This document shows positions 1-14,400 of a stretch of DNA of 64,000 nt, piece by piece (within the stretch, counting starts at the first letter, position 1; each line of letters opens with the position of its first letter). The notes under the pieces are model-generated. The model saw nothing but the letters and a program-made list of their open reading frames with translations, did no database searches and was not told where the DNA came from. The DNA lies in the NCBI GenBank assembly GCA_027574665.1, contig CM050676.1, positions 2,346,157-2,410,156 of the forward strand. Direction: 5' to 3'. This DNA is from Rhynochetos jubatus. Taxonomy: Eukaryota; Chordata; Aves; Eurypygiformes; Rhynochetidae. The position numbers were made by a program, and so were the translations under genes.

Positions 1-3000
1 CAGGCAGTACCCAAAGATGGTGAGAGCCCTTAACCCTTTCCTGGTACCTTTTTTATCTTGAAAAATTTGTCTTCACCTACCTAAGGAAAATAAAATTTCC
101 CACCTTAACATGGCTTGTGTCATAAAAGGACCCATTCATAGTTATACAGGTATCCAGATGAGTTTTGAGTAACCCAGGGAGTGTGGAGCCTTCACAACCT
201 CTCTAGATCCCTTATTTATGTATAAAACTTCCACCAACCACCAGACGATGTGTGAACTTCTCTTACATCGCTTGTATATAGAGACTGAGAAGAAAACTGA
301 GAAGTAATTTCTTACTGAATGTCTTTGTGACAGCCACTTCTGAGTAAGCACAGGGCTAGTCCTATTCTGAAGCAGCATCTGCCCATATGAATGATTTCTG
401 AGTACCATTTCAGTCATTTGGTCAGGAATTAAAATGTTATTCTATTGTGAAAGATCAGGCTCTCCTGTAGATGCTTATTAAAGCATTTTTGACAGAACTA
501 TTTAATAATTATATTCTCAATATCATTATTCTGTTACGTGTTACTCAGTTACATTCTTATCTTGAATGTGCTCTTTAATTATCCCTTTCCTTGTAATTTT
601 GTTCTAGAGATGCTTGTGTTCCTGGGAGGCAGGATCAGGCTTGTTTCTACCCCTCTGTATCTGGACTGATGTAGTTTCTGTATAAAGGCATTATCCCCGC
701 TGCTGGTAAGCTTGCACTAGGATGGCCAAGCCAATGGCCGCTGGTTCGGCAGTTATCGGTTTCTGTGTTAGATATCTGTGTTTGGCTAACAGAAAGGAGG
801 CTGTCACAGAAACACAATGGGAGAACAAAACTGGGAGTTAAAGCAGTGGGTGTGGGTTTTTTACCATGAATATAATGCTGTAAAAATTAACTAAGACCTC
901 ATTCTTTTCTGGCAGTATGTAATGACCAACACAAATGTTTTTCCATTGGGAATGGGGGGACACATGATTCTGGCATCCCTTGTCCATTGTGTTTTATTTT
1001 TCACCCATCTTCTACTGAAATCTAGTGCGTACAGGACTTAATTAAATAGTTAATAGCCTTGTTTTTACTGCAATATCCTTTTTTATGTGCACAATTGATG
1101 CGTATATTCTCATAATCTTTAAATGAGTATTACCTCTTGTGCCTTTAGGTCTGGACATCTGTGTGACAAGTTAGTGATAACGCTCATGCTGAGGCAGTTG
1201 ACAAGGGCTAATTATTAATGGCATGATCCTACCACTTGATTCTTGTGAGTAGTCTTAACGATTTGAATTTTGCTATCGGGGGGAGGAAGGAAGCACGGCT
1301 GAGAGTAGCAGTACTTAAGAATTGTATTATTTAGATCTTAGTGTTAACTCTGTTTTTTGTTTGACAAATACTGCCTGATAATTTTAACATTGCGTGTAGT
1401 TTATTTGCTGGAAGATGGGACATGGCGAGGGAAGTTCTTTATTCTGCGGAGTAGTGATGAGAGCGTGCCAGCGGTCAGGATATAAACCAGTATAGATGTA
1501 GTCACGCCTTCTATAAACTGCAGTCCCTCCCTCACCTTTCTGACACACTAGTATAGCCGTACCAACCCCCTGCACACTTTCAATGTGGACAAGTGCCCGA
1601 GATTCCTAAAATATCATGAGGAGCAGAACTACGTTTTTCGTAAATGAAATAAAAATCTGAGCTATGCACCGTCAAGCGGGTGGGTGAATACGGCCCATAG
1701 ATTTGACTGATGAATAGTTTTTATACATAAGCAGTTCTTACAGAACTTCCTTTAAACTCCTAACTATTGCCAGATGTGGGTTGCGGGCGGCTGCTGGAAT
1801 TCCAACACCTGTTGCATCACACTGAATAGGATTCATTTTGGCAGGCGCAGAAAATTCCATTTCAGTAACTAAATAGTTTGAAATGATATCGAAAGCCTCC
1901 TAAGTGTTACTCTTAGGAAGGAGGCTAACATTAATATTGCTGCTTTGCGGACAGGAAGGTACTGAGGCATGCAGGGTTCTGTGAGTGTCACTGGGAAAAT
2001 GATGAAGCTCCAAAAGAATTTTGAATTACCAGATTTTGTGTTATCTTTGCATGTTTTGATTTGTCTCAATAAAAAACCCATAAAATTCCCACTTTCATGT
2101 ACTTCCTAAGAAGTTGGTTCTCAGAGCCTGGCTGGTTCACTTGGGAAATGATCTCTGTAGTTCTAGAGTTTAAATGAATTTGGATAAACTGAAGGAGAAC
2201 GCAGCAATAAGGAAGAATCCACTCTTAAACTTAGACAATCTGGGTATTTCCATTTGTAGTTAAGTTTCAAAGGCCAAGTTGTGTTACAAAACAATTGTTA
2301 AGGGTATTGTAAACTGAAGTGTGACCTAGGCTGAGGGAGTTGGTGCAGGTGAATGTGGAGCTCAACTGTGCCGTAGCTGCATTTAGTATGGAGAAAGATA
2401 AAATTAATGTTCCAGCAAAGCATTTGTAGAAAAATACAGCTCTTAAATCATCTGAATGGCGAGGGTTATATCTGATACCATATAAAACCAGTGTAATGTC
2501 AATTGAACTGGCATCACCCCAAAGAATACTAGAGCGAGGTTTGAGGATTAGTGTCTTTAATTAGCACAACCTAACAAAATACATTGCCTGTTCTTGCAGA
2601 TACTGCCTCACTTCTATCCCTGACTATCATCATAGCTAGTACACCTCTTAGTACCAGAATGGTACCATTTGAGGAGTGGGAGATCAGAGGAAAAACCCTG
2701 TATCGGAGAAAAAACTTTTAAGATGGAGAGCAAAGACGTGTGAGGAGGGCCTCCCTTTGACTTCATGCTTTCTTGCACATGTCTTCAATTTTGGACAAAC
2801 AAAAGAGTCCCTTGGTAGCTCTCGTAGTGTTTTGTCATGGGAAGATACATGAGCAGCGAAGTGAGCAAGAGAGGAGCGGTTGTGCTAAAATAGCACAGCA
2901 ACAAGCAAAAGGGATTCAACTTGTGTAGTATTAAAAGCTGAAAGCTGCTCTGATGCGTTCTGCAACTCCTCCCACGGATGAGCTACAGCTAGAAAAATCC

Positions 3001-4599
3001 CATTAAAATTACATAAAAATAACCTTTCCTAAGGTGCTGAACAATCCTTAAAAGCCGCTTGGTCAGTAGTGAGAGCATAATTCTGACGTTCTTACTGTAG
3101 TGGATAAAATTCCTTCAGTCCTCCACCCTCATCTTGACAATTAGGGCAAGTGGTAAAACAGGACCTGCAGAGAAACGTCAGTCAAGGGTCGTCGATGTAG
3201 TAAGAGTGGTTTAAATGGGGGATTTCTGGAAAACCTTCTGAACTTGCTTGGCTACGACTTCTAACTGTCCTGTTCAGTCTTAAAAACCATAATGAGGCTG
3301 GCAAAATGCATAGTCCTTTAGATCTGAGACTGTTGAAGCTGGCTGGTGTAAAGAATTTCCAGGTGGGGCATGCTTTGTAAAGCCCTGACCTGGCTTTCCT
3401 TGGGTTTTTTAAGTTTGACAAAATCTGTTCCCTCCTCTTCTAGACTTGTTACGCCTCTCCACAGAAACAAGACAATGCAGTTCCACGGCGGGAACATGCA
3501 GCCACATCTGGCAGTGCTGTCCCTTACTGAAAGTATTCTGAATTTATCAAAGAGCTACTGAGTTACCCAAATAAATCGTTAAGAGAAGTTGTAGCGAAAT
3601 TAGGGTACGTTTCAAACAAGATAAAAACGTAGGGACTGTTTTGTGGCTGTCCTGGCTGCGGACTGGTCAGCTTCTGAAGTAGTCGGGGAAACCTCCCTAC
3701 TTTGTGGTTTCAAGGGATGGACTGACTTGCAGAAGGCGTGTTGGGCAGTAACGATGCTGCTGAAACACGGGGATTGAGATAATGTTAAGAGAGAGAAAAA
3801 TAATTTTACAAAGTTTAGCAGCTCTAGCAACTGGATCTGCTGTTGTTCATGTCAGAAGCTGGACCAAAGATCCTTTGGTGAACTGTGAAGTTGACTTTTG
3901 GATACAAACCTGTATTTTTGCTAAATGAAGTGCTGGGCTCCCTATCGGTGATTTTTAGAAGAAATGGAGCTGAGGTTTAAATAATGGAGCTAACCTGGAG
4001 AAGAAAACTAATAGTATTTTCTGGTTTTCTACTCGTTTGCCTTCAGCCAGGTGTGGAGTGTTGGGGGAAAACACGAGCTTCAACCTACTTTTAGAGTTTT
4101 CATTTGTTCCTGGGGGCTCTGATCCTGGGATCCTGGCTTGCCTGGGCTGTCTCCAGCCAGGATGGGAGAAGTCATTCCTTGGTATCTATATGCAACGTTT
4201 AATCCATCACGGTGCCGTTGGTTCCGTCCCCTGGAATCTCTGCTGCTGCTTTGGGTAGGACTTTACCCGATTTGTGCAAGTTTTGCTCTCACGCTGCCCC
4301 CTCTTCCTTGGACGGGCGTAGTGCGAGCTCCCCCTCCTGTCTCGAGGCCCTGCAGGCGCTGGCCAGGCTGGAGGGATGGAGATGGACAGATTAGGGCCTA
4401 GAGCTGGAGGAGGATGGAGCAGCTCAGTCCTGGCACTGGATTTTGAGCTGGAAAGCGGTTCTTTGGAACTTTGTGAAGCTCCTCGGAGTGCAAAGGCGCA
4501 GTTCATGGGACCCGCCCGTGCGGGGGGGCCATGCCCTGGTCCCGGTCGATGGCACCTTTAGGACCCTGAGCTGGGGCAGTTCTTGTCCTGCGTGAGGGA
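1..4599. other. Upstream intergenic region, no supported gene
   Basis: AT-rich sequence with only short ORFs that lack family resemblance and are interrupted in all frames. Poly(A)-signal hexamers occur near 86-92, 1650 and 2069, so part of it could be the 3' UTR of a neighbouring gene. In human the next gene beyond the CPAMD8 5' end is HAUS8, but nothing here is recognisable as HAUS8 coding sequence. I see no clear repeat family, tRNA or conserved motif. Confidence 0.6.
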
Positions 4600-5420
4600 C
4601 ACCGGCAGCTTCGGCACTGGAGGAGGGAGGTAGAGAGCGCGTGCAGGTGCTGTCCCGGGGCTGGCAGAAGAGGAGCCGATCAGCCCTCGGGGAAGAAGGG
4701 TCGGCTGGCCGGGCTGCCGAGGGGATGGTGAAGGCGAGGAGCGGCGGCTGGAGCCGGGAGCCCGCTGGGGCCTGGCGGGCAGCGCACCTGGGACCGGGCG
4801 GGGGCCGGCTGCGGCCCGGGGCCGAGAGGCGGAGGTGCGGGGCCCGGCCCCCTCCCCCGGTGCACGCTGTCAGGAGCAGGCGGGGAGCCGCAGACAAAGA
4901 GCCGGGGCCGGAGCCGAGCGGGCACCGGGGCCAGGAGGGGGCGGCCCGGGGGCGGGGACGCGGCGGGGGCGGCGGCCAGAAGCACCGGGGAGCCGAGCCC
5001 GGGAGCGGGGCGGCGGGGGAAGCTCGGGCTGCGCTCGCCGGGAACAAAAGGCTCCTCCTGCCCGCGGAGAGCGCCGTGGCCCGGGGGCTCCGGAGCACCA
5101 TGCCCCGCAAGGAGCCCGGCTGCGCCTGGGGGGTCCTGCTGACCCTCTGCAGCCTGGGCGCAGCCCAGCCCCGGGAGCGGCAGTAAGTACCGGGAGGTCG
5201 CGCACCCTGCGGCGGGCGGGACCCTCGCCGGCCCCCGGGCAACCTCCCCGTAAGGGCTGGGGATGGCGCGGGAGGGATGCGAACCCCTCCGCTCTGCGAG
5301 GGGCTCCGGGGGTGGCTGCATCAGCCACTTAACAAAGCCCGTGCAAAGTCCCCCCGAGGGGCTGGGGTCGGGGAGGCGAGCTGCGACGGTTCCCGAGCCG
5401 AGCAGCACGTTTGTACTCGC
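4600..5420 (+). promoter_or_regulatory. CPAMD8: CpG island promoter of CPAMD8
   Basis: A sharp rise in G+C and CpG density begins about 500 bases before the start codon and fades within intron 1. GC-box-like sequence (GGGGCGGGG and neighbours) lies around 4947-4975. No convincing TATA box is placed correctly, so a dispersed, TATA-less start is expected. The exact transcription start and the 5' UTR cannot be fixed from sequence. The long ORFs on both strands here result from high GC. Confidence 0.8.
5100..5182 (+). CDS. CPAMD8: CPAMD8 exon 1 (start, signal peptide)
   Basis: Encodes residues 1-27 plus two bases of codon 28. MPRKEPG is followed by a hydrophobic run ([13 protein letters not shown]), a typical signal peptide with likely cleavage near Ala-Gln. 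The start has A at -3. Donor is CA|GTAAGT. An in-frame upstream ATG at 4725 would add 125 low-complexity residues and bury the signal peptide, so 5100 is preferred. Confidence 0.9.
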
Positions 5421-8400
5421 CGGTGCAAAAGTGCATAGCACAGGGAAAGGGGAGGAAAAAAAAAAAAAGAAGAAGAAAGCCTCCTTAGAAATACCTGCCT
5501 CCAGCTCCTCCGGCGAGCGGCTGCAAAGCTTTTATCTGCAAACAATTATTTAAGGAATCCGGGGTGTTGCGCGGAGGCTGCCGTTGTGCTTGGGATGGGT
5601 GAAGGTAACGTCGGTTGCTCCCGGAGAGCATGGGAAGCATTTTTGTGGGGAAAATCAGCCGGGGAGAAGCATTTCACTGCGGGGAAAGTTCTCTAGCTTT
5701 TAGAAATTGAATCCACAGCTCGTTCCAGCGTGTTTAGCTTAACTTTGATTAAGGTTTGCTTTGTTCTTTATCCCTAGCTTATTATAGCCCGTCAGCATCA
5801 TGAATAGCTGCATTAACTGAGTGCCATGGAGAACTTATTTTCACTTGCTTACTAGAAAATATTTCGTGTCCTGCCAAGTTTTGGTGTAACCTGACAGAGC
5901 TGTTAGTCAAATGTGCTTAAAGGATCTGTCCAGTCACTGTCAAGTTAACTGTTTAATTGCCAAGTTAAATATTTAATATCCAAATGCCACTTATGAAGTG
6001 ATTTAGATAGTCGTGTCGACGGACTGATACTTCAGAAGGAGTTGCAGCGATTTAGAACAATGTGCATACATGTGCTTCACATCTGGCACTGCAGTGCTGC
6101 GCTTATGTGACAGTTTGAATCTAATCACTTCATACTGGATGCAGATGGTACTCTTTCTCCCTCTGCAACTAGATCAGCTATTTCTTTCTTACCAAGGATC
6201 TGCAGGCTACGTAGTAACTTTTTATTGTTATTTATTATTGTTCCGATGACTTTTCAAACCTGGCAACCATAAGGTTTTGCATCTGCAATACCCCGTGCAA
6301 TTTAACTCAAATGCCACAGAGATCTGAACTTCCTTCGGGGGTAATGGGATCTCCATGGCAATGAGGCCTGCTGAGAGAGAAACATGGGGTTGGAATTTGA
6401 TAAAAGATGACTTGGGAGCTGTAAAACACCATCATCCTCATCCCAAAGTGATAATTAATCATGAACTAAAGCAACTTGGCTCATGGAACTGTAGAAAGGT
6501 CTGGGTTGAGAAATTGGGTTTAAAGAGTCATATGAGGAATTGCCTCAATTTAAAAAAATCCTTTTGGGTAGAAAAAGCACCAAAAAGGTGTGTCATGAAG
6601 AGAATATAAATGTGTTGCTTACAGCCCAAGGCATCAAAGAGCTCAGAGTCTGCAGTGCTTTTAGTTGACAAGTTCGTGGCGTGGTGCCATTCAGCACACA
6701 GGAACGCACAGAGTCCATTCAGAAACACAAGGATTGTAGTATGTATGGGAGGTCGTCTGGGGTGGCTTTGAAACAGCCTGCGTGCCTGCTAAAACAATGC
6801 CTTTTTGCCAGGGTTTTTAAACTTGTGGGATGTAATTGTTTGAACAAAGAAGTGGTAGCAGAACTGAGAATTTGAGCCCAGTCATGTAACTGCAGTTTCT
6901 GGGCTGCTTGTATATAAATTGGAAGTTCAGACGCGTTACATGTATGTGAGTCTGATGTTTGGAAAGTGATGAGTCTCAGCACTGAGAGTCGCTTTATTTT
7001 CTGTATTCAGCTGAACTCTGAAAATGGAGCTATGAAAAACAATTGAGGGAAATATGTTAGAAGTATCTAAACCCTTCCAAAACAAAGCATTATCTACAAA
7101 ACTCTCCTGGAGGTTCACCTCCTTATTCTTCCATGAACTTCACCTTTTTTATGATTAATGTTTTGCATATTTAGTTTGTATATAAAAGATAAATAAATTT
7201 TTATATAATACATATGCACTAAACACCAATATTTGTGTCTGCCTTTAACTACCAAGGATTTGTAAGCCACTGAGGCTTTGTTTGTTTCTGTGTGCATTCT
7301 GGGTTCATTTTATGCACATTAGATACAGGCCTAGACTGTTGGGTGGTCACAAAGGTGACCCTACAGGGTCAAATACGTTAGAGAGTAGTCTTCTTTTCCT
7401 TTTATTATACATGAAGTGGCTTACAAATACAGATCACACTCTTACTGTTGTACTTGACCATCCACTTCCAATTTTGCTCCTCAGGGGCTATTTGATCGCA
7501 GCACCTTCTGTTTTCCGATCTGGTGTTGAGGAAGCTATAAGCGTAACCATCTTTAACTCTGTCAAGGAGACAACGGTCCAGATTCAGTTAGTAGTCAAAG
7601 GAGAAACTGTGTCCCGAGGCCATGGAACAGTTCTGGGTAAGTTCCTGTAGTTCTGAACTGGAGAACTAGTTGATGAGTCGAGGTGCTGTGGGAGCACGTC
7701 AGTATCTCTTAGGGAATTGCTTTAGGGGCTAATGGAGCTGGAACCAAACTAATATTTAATTCATTCTACTGCTAAACATTCTCAGCTGATTGCGCTAGTG
7801 TGGTTTTGATGTATGTGATTTCAGACATCTAAGGCTGATAATTTTCGAACACCAAGATATGCAGAGACCCTAGATAACTGATATTTAGAAGTGTTATCTT
7901 TCCTTTTGAAACCTGAATGTGTGACACTGGGGACCTCTACAGATAAGTTGACTTTAAAGAAAAACATAAACACTACACCATCATCATTTGCTAGCCTTAT
8001 TTTTAAATAGAGTGCTGGAAATGCAGTCTCCCCATCTTGAGGACTGAACATTGCTGAGAGAGGTGCTAATATTTGTGCAGTTGGACAGGTCTTTAGTATC
8101 AAAGACAGGTACCTCTGTCCTGTGTGTAAAGACCAAAAGTGTTTTGATCATGTCCAACTTAATACTGAATGAATTTACATTAGTGCAAATAAGTCCAGTC
8201 ATGCTGTTCACCACAGCTAGTGGTGGCGTAAGCTGTAATGTAGACGAGGCTCAGGAATCAGGCTCTCTAATCATCATGTTTTAACCCTTTTGTGCGTAAA
8301 AACTGGGAGTTATATAAAAGCCATTTCCTTTCTTGGACCAGATTGTCTCTGCTTTGACCCTCCCCTTGTTGTCTTTGAAACTGGCTGACAATTGCCCAGT

Positions 8401-11400
8401 AATTCAAAGGGAGTGATGCTTGCACATGTGGACAACATATGCTGAAGAGAAATCTTAGGTATGGCTGTATCCAGCAGTCAAAATAGATTCTATGTGTGTT
8501 TGTTATGAGAATTATTCAAGTCCCAAAAGAGGCCAAGTCCTTTTTACAGCAAAGTACTTCTGTAGGGGTGCTGAAACCTCCGCCTTGGTGATACTCTTTA
8601 ACCATAGGACACTTTGCAGTTTACCTTGGGCAAAAGTTGTAAATAAATGTGGACCAAGTTTATTTTGGAGACTCTACTGGGTCCAACTTGGTTACCCTGC
8701 TGGTTGCTTTATACAGTGCAGGAAAGTTACTTCAAGTGAAGTCCCGACACGGGGTATTGCAGTTGGCAGCTCTGTGACACAGGGTCTCCTTTCACTCAGC
8801 TGCAAATGCTAAAATGTTGGTACCTTACCTTGAGAACAATAACTCTCTCTCTCTCTCGTTTTAGATAAAGGAACGATTAAACTGAAGGTGAGTCTCCATT
8901 ATTTTAAGATGTTTTTGGTGAAAACCACATCAGGCATTGTTCTCTCTGAGCAGCTGCGGCACAAATACAGGTCACGTTCTGGTGCCCACGCTAAGGAGGA
9001 AGCAACCTTTGCAAGAGGAAGAGTGGAGAGTGAAAAGAACAAAGCTTAGTCCCTCACGGCTCATCTGTCACACCCTTAGACCACGGAAGAAAATCGAGTA
9101 TAGAACAACATCATTGCTATGTTGTGATTATTTTATAAGCATGGCAGCACACATCGCTGTGTGAGTGATGCAGAGCACCGGGCAGACCACAGAAATCCAT
9201 AAAATGGGAGATTATTGAACATTGGGTCTCTGCTAGTTATTCTGGTACTACTATGTTATTTTAAAAACAGGCTTTCACCACTTTTGTCTAGATTTTAGCC
9301 TTTGATGTTAGTCATATTTTTGCCATCAGCATAGTCCCTAAATTGAAGCTTACCCACGCTGAGGAGATGGAGGGAAGGAGAACAACTTCTTATTTCCAAA
9401 GAGGGTTTGTAGTGGAGTTAAATGAGAATGAACTTAATACAATTGTGGCAGCGGGTTCCAGTAGCCATTACAAAGAAATGACGTATGCTCACCTTAGTAA
9501 ATCACACTTTTTAAAGCAATACCTGCCTTTATCTGGATCCTTAGGATACTGGAGATCTGGGGTGCAGTGAAAGGTAGTCATTCTAGCAGCAGAAAGACAT
9601 CCTGTGGAGGATCTCCCCTGCTTTGCACCATGTGCGTCATCCTTCCTCATGCCGAGGAGTGAGCCAAGTGCTACCAGGTTCAGAGTTCCCTCTTCTTTGA
9701 AAGCAGTAATTTAGTATATGCTGTAGGTAGGACTAAGTGATGCCGAACAGAGAAGAATGATGCCATTTTCACAGTTTCTGTGAGATAATTTGGCAGTGCT
9801 TCCATGCTGCTACAGGACCTTTGTCTTCATCCCTCTTCCTGGATCTGGGAACAGTGGGATGTAAATTCAAAGCAATATGAGTTTTCAGTCTTGTTAATTA
9901 AGCACCACTAAAACTTTTGGAACTGGAAGAGGTATGTAATGTATTACGTTTGGTAATTTGCAGTGGAAGATTATTACTTCAAATGTGGGCAAAATGGAGC
10001 AGGGCTGGAAACAGCCTTAAGTGTTGGGTTTCCTAACTTAGTCAGGGCTCGCTTTGGAGTTGTCACCTCTGATGGGAGGTAGAGGAGGTGGTGGAACAAA
10101 CCATGTCTAACTAGCTTGGTGATGGTCCGTCATGACTGACTGGATCTCCTCTGCCTTGGTGGCATGGCCCCGAGTTTTCTTTGTTTCTCTGTAATTGCCA
10201 TATGGCTGATGTTGATCCTGCTCTGTCCTGCCAGTAGTTAAACTGTGTCTGGAAAGGGTTTGACCCTTCCCCTTTAGCACTTTACTGTGCTAATATACAG
10301 GTCCCCGGGTACCTGTTCCCTTCGTTTCAAGAAGGTATAATATAGACCTGTGTCACGGGAAACATCAGCAGTTCTACCAGATGGGTTAACCAGAGGCTGT
10401 AACTCGCTGTTGAGTAAAATCTGCAGTGGCATCACCGGTTTCAGTTTCATGTGTTTTATTTTTTTGCGCTCTCAAATTATGACCTATTGTCATAATATTT
10501 TTGTATTATAAGATTTCTTTTTTACTTTGTAATTTTTAATCTAACATCATTTTAAGTCTCTTATTTCTCTGAACAACCAGTTGAAAATGTTCAAGTGTGC
10601 ATGTTTTGTTTGGGGCTTTTTTGTGGGGTATTTTTCCTCTCTATTGGTAGAACCATGTCTTCCGTAGCATGGTTGATTTCCCCATGTAAGACACCTTCCT
10701 TCGTGAACGCTCCACACGTAGATCAAATACCACTTTGCTTGAGTGATAAAGAAAGGGTAGAAGGGAATTTCCTGCTGTGTTTTTTAGGTTTATACATTGT
10801 AAAAGGCCTAGTATGTTCTTCATTTTCTTTTTATTACTAACATATAGTTACCCTGAAATGCAGCAGGTGGCTGCTTTTTGCTCGCTTCAGTATCAATTAT
10901 CTTCCCCGGAAAGCTCAAAGGCTTTTCTGTGTCTTCCTCACCTCTTGGCCTGTTTTCTAGGTGCCTTCGGGGCTTCGTGGACAAGCACATCTAAAAGTCT
11001 GGGGCAACCGGCATCTAGCAGAGGAAGGCTACATTTTCCACAACTACACCACAGTAACCATTGATAGCAAAGGGTCATCAGTGTTCATCCAGACTGACAA
11101 ACCTGTCTATAAACCCAAGCAGAAAGGTAAAGTGACCCTGGAGAGCTTGCCAGATGCTAGGGCTGCTTTCAAGCAAAACTAGGTTTCAAGGATAGATTCT
11201 AAGATGAGATGTTCTGTTCAGTGTCAGCTGTGATGGCTAATGAATTTCCTCTTTTCCTTTTTTAGTGTTGATAAACCTCTTTATGGTGACATCTGACTTG
11301 AGACCAGTCAATGACAGGGTAAAGAAAACTGTTTTCTTTCACACTGTAAAATATGATGGAATACCTGGCTACCTGTACTTTATTCTAATGTATATTTATA

Positions 11401-14400
11401 CAGAAATATAACTGCATTTTTTAACCTATTTAGGCATATCTTGTGATTGCATGTTGTTGTTTACAATTTAGTTTTTTTCATTTGGCCACGTTACTGTTGC
11501 AGGAGAATACACACTTCTGTAGCGTTAGCAAATACAACATAACTGTGCCAAAGCAGTTAGAATTTTTCCCAGACCTGCACTCTCTTTAGGTAATGCACAG
11601 ATACGCACAGTACTGCTTTGCCAGCTAGTTGTGTGAATGAAATGTGTGTTTCTCCAGCTACTCTTACCGAGGAAGAGATGTTTAAATTCTGTGCATCATA
11701 CATTGTTTATATTGACTCAGCAGTTCATCATAAGAAGCAGAAAAGTAGCTTTGTTTCATAAAGCCTTTCATTCTTTTTTTTTTTCCCTCTTTCAGATTGA
11801 AGCTTATGTGGTGGTGAGTATCTGTCTGCCAGTCATCTAGCATGTATCCTGTAGAGGTACAAGATTCTTGTAGCCAGAAGAGGCACGTCTGTACCTTTCA
11901 AGACCATTGTGGCCATTCCCAACTGTAACCTATGCAATTATCTCTATCCCTGTGTCCTTAACTGATCTTTGTATCTTGCTTTTTTGTTATCACCAGCAAA
12001 TATACTTGTTTTCTACTTCAGTTTCAGAAATCCATTCCCATTTTTCAGCCTGAGAAGAATTGGCTAGATTCTCTAGGGTTTATAAATGTAACAGTCCCAC
12101 TCAATTTCTCCCTTCTTTTCAATGCAGACACACTCCTCTCCTTCATCTGGCTGGGCTGATATAGCAGGGCCAATCTCATCTCTGCACCCAAACATTATGA
12201 TAGTGGACAATAGAAATTCATGGCAAGGAAAGGGTGCTCCTGTCTTCTTCCTTATGAGGTGAATGAGAGGTTCCTTCTGTGTCTAGTACTTTTTTTTTTA
12301 AACCATGTGTTTTCCTTAGCTGTCAGCAAGCAGAAGAATTCACCCACTTCTCTTGTTTGCGTTCAGTCACAGATTTAATGCTGACAAAACAAGCGGGATT
12401 AATTTCATCTGCCTTTGTCACCTAAAAATTGTCTTACTGGTCATGCAGCTCCCTTTATGAATAGAAAGAAAGCATCCTCAGAGGCCAGTTCATCCCATCC
12501 GAGACAGGTGTCTTAAGATAGGTGGAAGATCTGCTGCTTGACGGTGCTTGCCTGTGTGCATTGGTTATAGAAGCGGTGTCCTTAAACGAGACCTGAATTT
12601 TAGAAAGCAAATACCCCTGGTAAAGTATCTTCAGAAAGTTTTGGACCGCTGTTAGTTACACCTGAGCTGTTAGTGCAGTGTATCTATTACAAAGTGAAGT
12701 TCTTTGTTGCAAACTGAGTTGAATGTATTAGTGATATTCATTTTCACTGTGATGTTTCTCATTCCTAAATCACTGTGCAGGATCCTCGCGGGTCTCGTAT
12801 GATAGAGTGGAGCAATTTGAAGCCATTTTGTTGTGGTAAGTATCAGGTTATTTTTTCTCAGTGTATTATTATTTGCCTTTGCTTCTGCTTATATTGAGTT
12901 TTGTTCAATAAGCCTTGGGAAGGGCCGATGAGTGACACAGAGCCCACAGTATGTTATTTCCTTTTCCAGGCATTGTAAATATGACTTTTCCTTTGTCTGA
13001 TCAGCCAGTGTTTGGTGAGTGGCTCATCTTTGCTGAAATGCAGGGGCACACATACAACAAATCCTTTGAAGTTCAGAAGTATGGTGAGTTGTATCCAAAT
13101 CAACTTTTGACTATAACCCAAGTGCATTTAGAAGAACAAATCATTATGAAATGTTTTTACTTGAGGGGAAACTCCTGAGGAATAATGCATTTAAAATGTC
13201 ATGAGGAAAAATTCTTTAGGGGCCATGTACTTCAGGGTCATAGACACTTGCAGTTTAACCAGGCCTTTTGCTCCTGCCCTCCACACTTCGTAAAGAACCT
13301 GGCATGGAATGCCATATTGCATGACCTGTTCATGTAACAAAGATCTAATTTTGCTTCGGAAAACTCTTTAAGATGCTTTATCTGTCAGTGCTTTCCTTCC
13401 TTTCCAAGAGCCCTCCTTGGAATTCTGAATCCTTCTTTTGCTACCGCCCTTTACAGTCTCCAAGTCCCTCTGATGAAAGGTGGGCATCGTTACACCCAGC
13501 ACACCATCTGTGACATCTGACCTGATCACACAAGTACTTACAGACACTGATAACTGCTAATATCTCACCTCTATTCCCGACACATTGTGGAGGAATCAGT
13601 AGTGATCTGTGGTGTTTACCATGTATCCAAGAGAAAAACCTTGGGTTCAAGTGCTACAACACAGATCCCTCTGAAAAGGAGAAGTCTAAGGGTGTTCTGC
13701 TAAGGCCATCTTGCCAAGATGGTCCTGGTTTGCTGCTTTTGTTGGTTTGTTCTCTGCTGAGTGCTGTGCTGTCCGGTGTTCGCTGCACTGCCATCCTCCA
13801 ACCTAAGCAGCGATCTTCTCTGAGCCGTGTATGCTTTTGCTGTAACCCCGACAACAAGATCTCCTTGAAAAGAGTCTGTTGTATTTCTTTTCATTGTAGT
13901 ATTACCAAAGTTTGAGTTGCTGATTGACCCCCCTCGCTACATTCGTGACCTTTCACTGTGTGAGAAAGGAACTGTCCGTGCCAGGTAGGAACATGTCCCA
14001 AATAAGGTTTCATTACTGTGGATGGTAGTGCGGTCGCTGGAGCTGGGATCTCATCTGCTACAGACTTCTCAGATGATTTCTGGTCGTCGTCAGAAGCTTT
14101 CCTGTCTGAGAGCCCTCATAAACCACAGTAACAATAACAAGCTGGAAAACCTTCTGGGCTATTTTTCCGGTTTTCTAGATGTGCAGGTCACATGGAACTT
14201 GCCTTGATATCATCAGGAAAACAGCTGGAAGTTATTCATGATCTTCTTCCCGTTTCAGATATACATTTGGAAAACCAGTGACAGGAAAGTTAATTGTCAA
14301 TATGACCATAAATGGCGTAGGGTACTACAGGCATGAAGTGGGACACCCCGTGCTCAAGACCACCCAGGTGAGGGAGACCATGGAGTCAGCCGCGATAAGA

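Noticed and set aside
1..120. Possible end of HAUS8 at the left edge (short open frame ending TAA near 33, AATAAA near 88)
   Set aside because: Expected from human gene order, but ten codons cannot be recognised as HAUS8. A protein-level search of the adjoining upstream sequence would decide.
4424..5441. Long ORFs on the - strand (up to 272 codons) and in other + frames across the CpG island
   Set aside because: Composition is Pro/Arg/Gly/Ala-rich in all frames because GC-rich DNA has few stops; no domain is seen, and the region is explained as promoter and exon 1.
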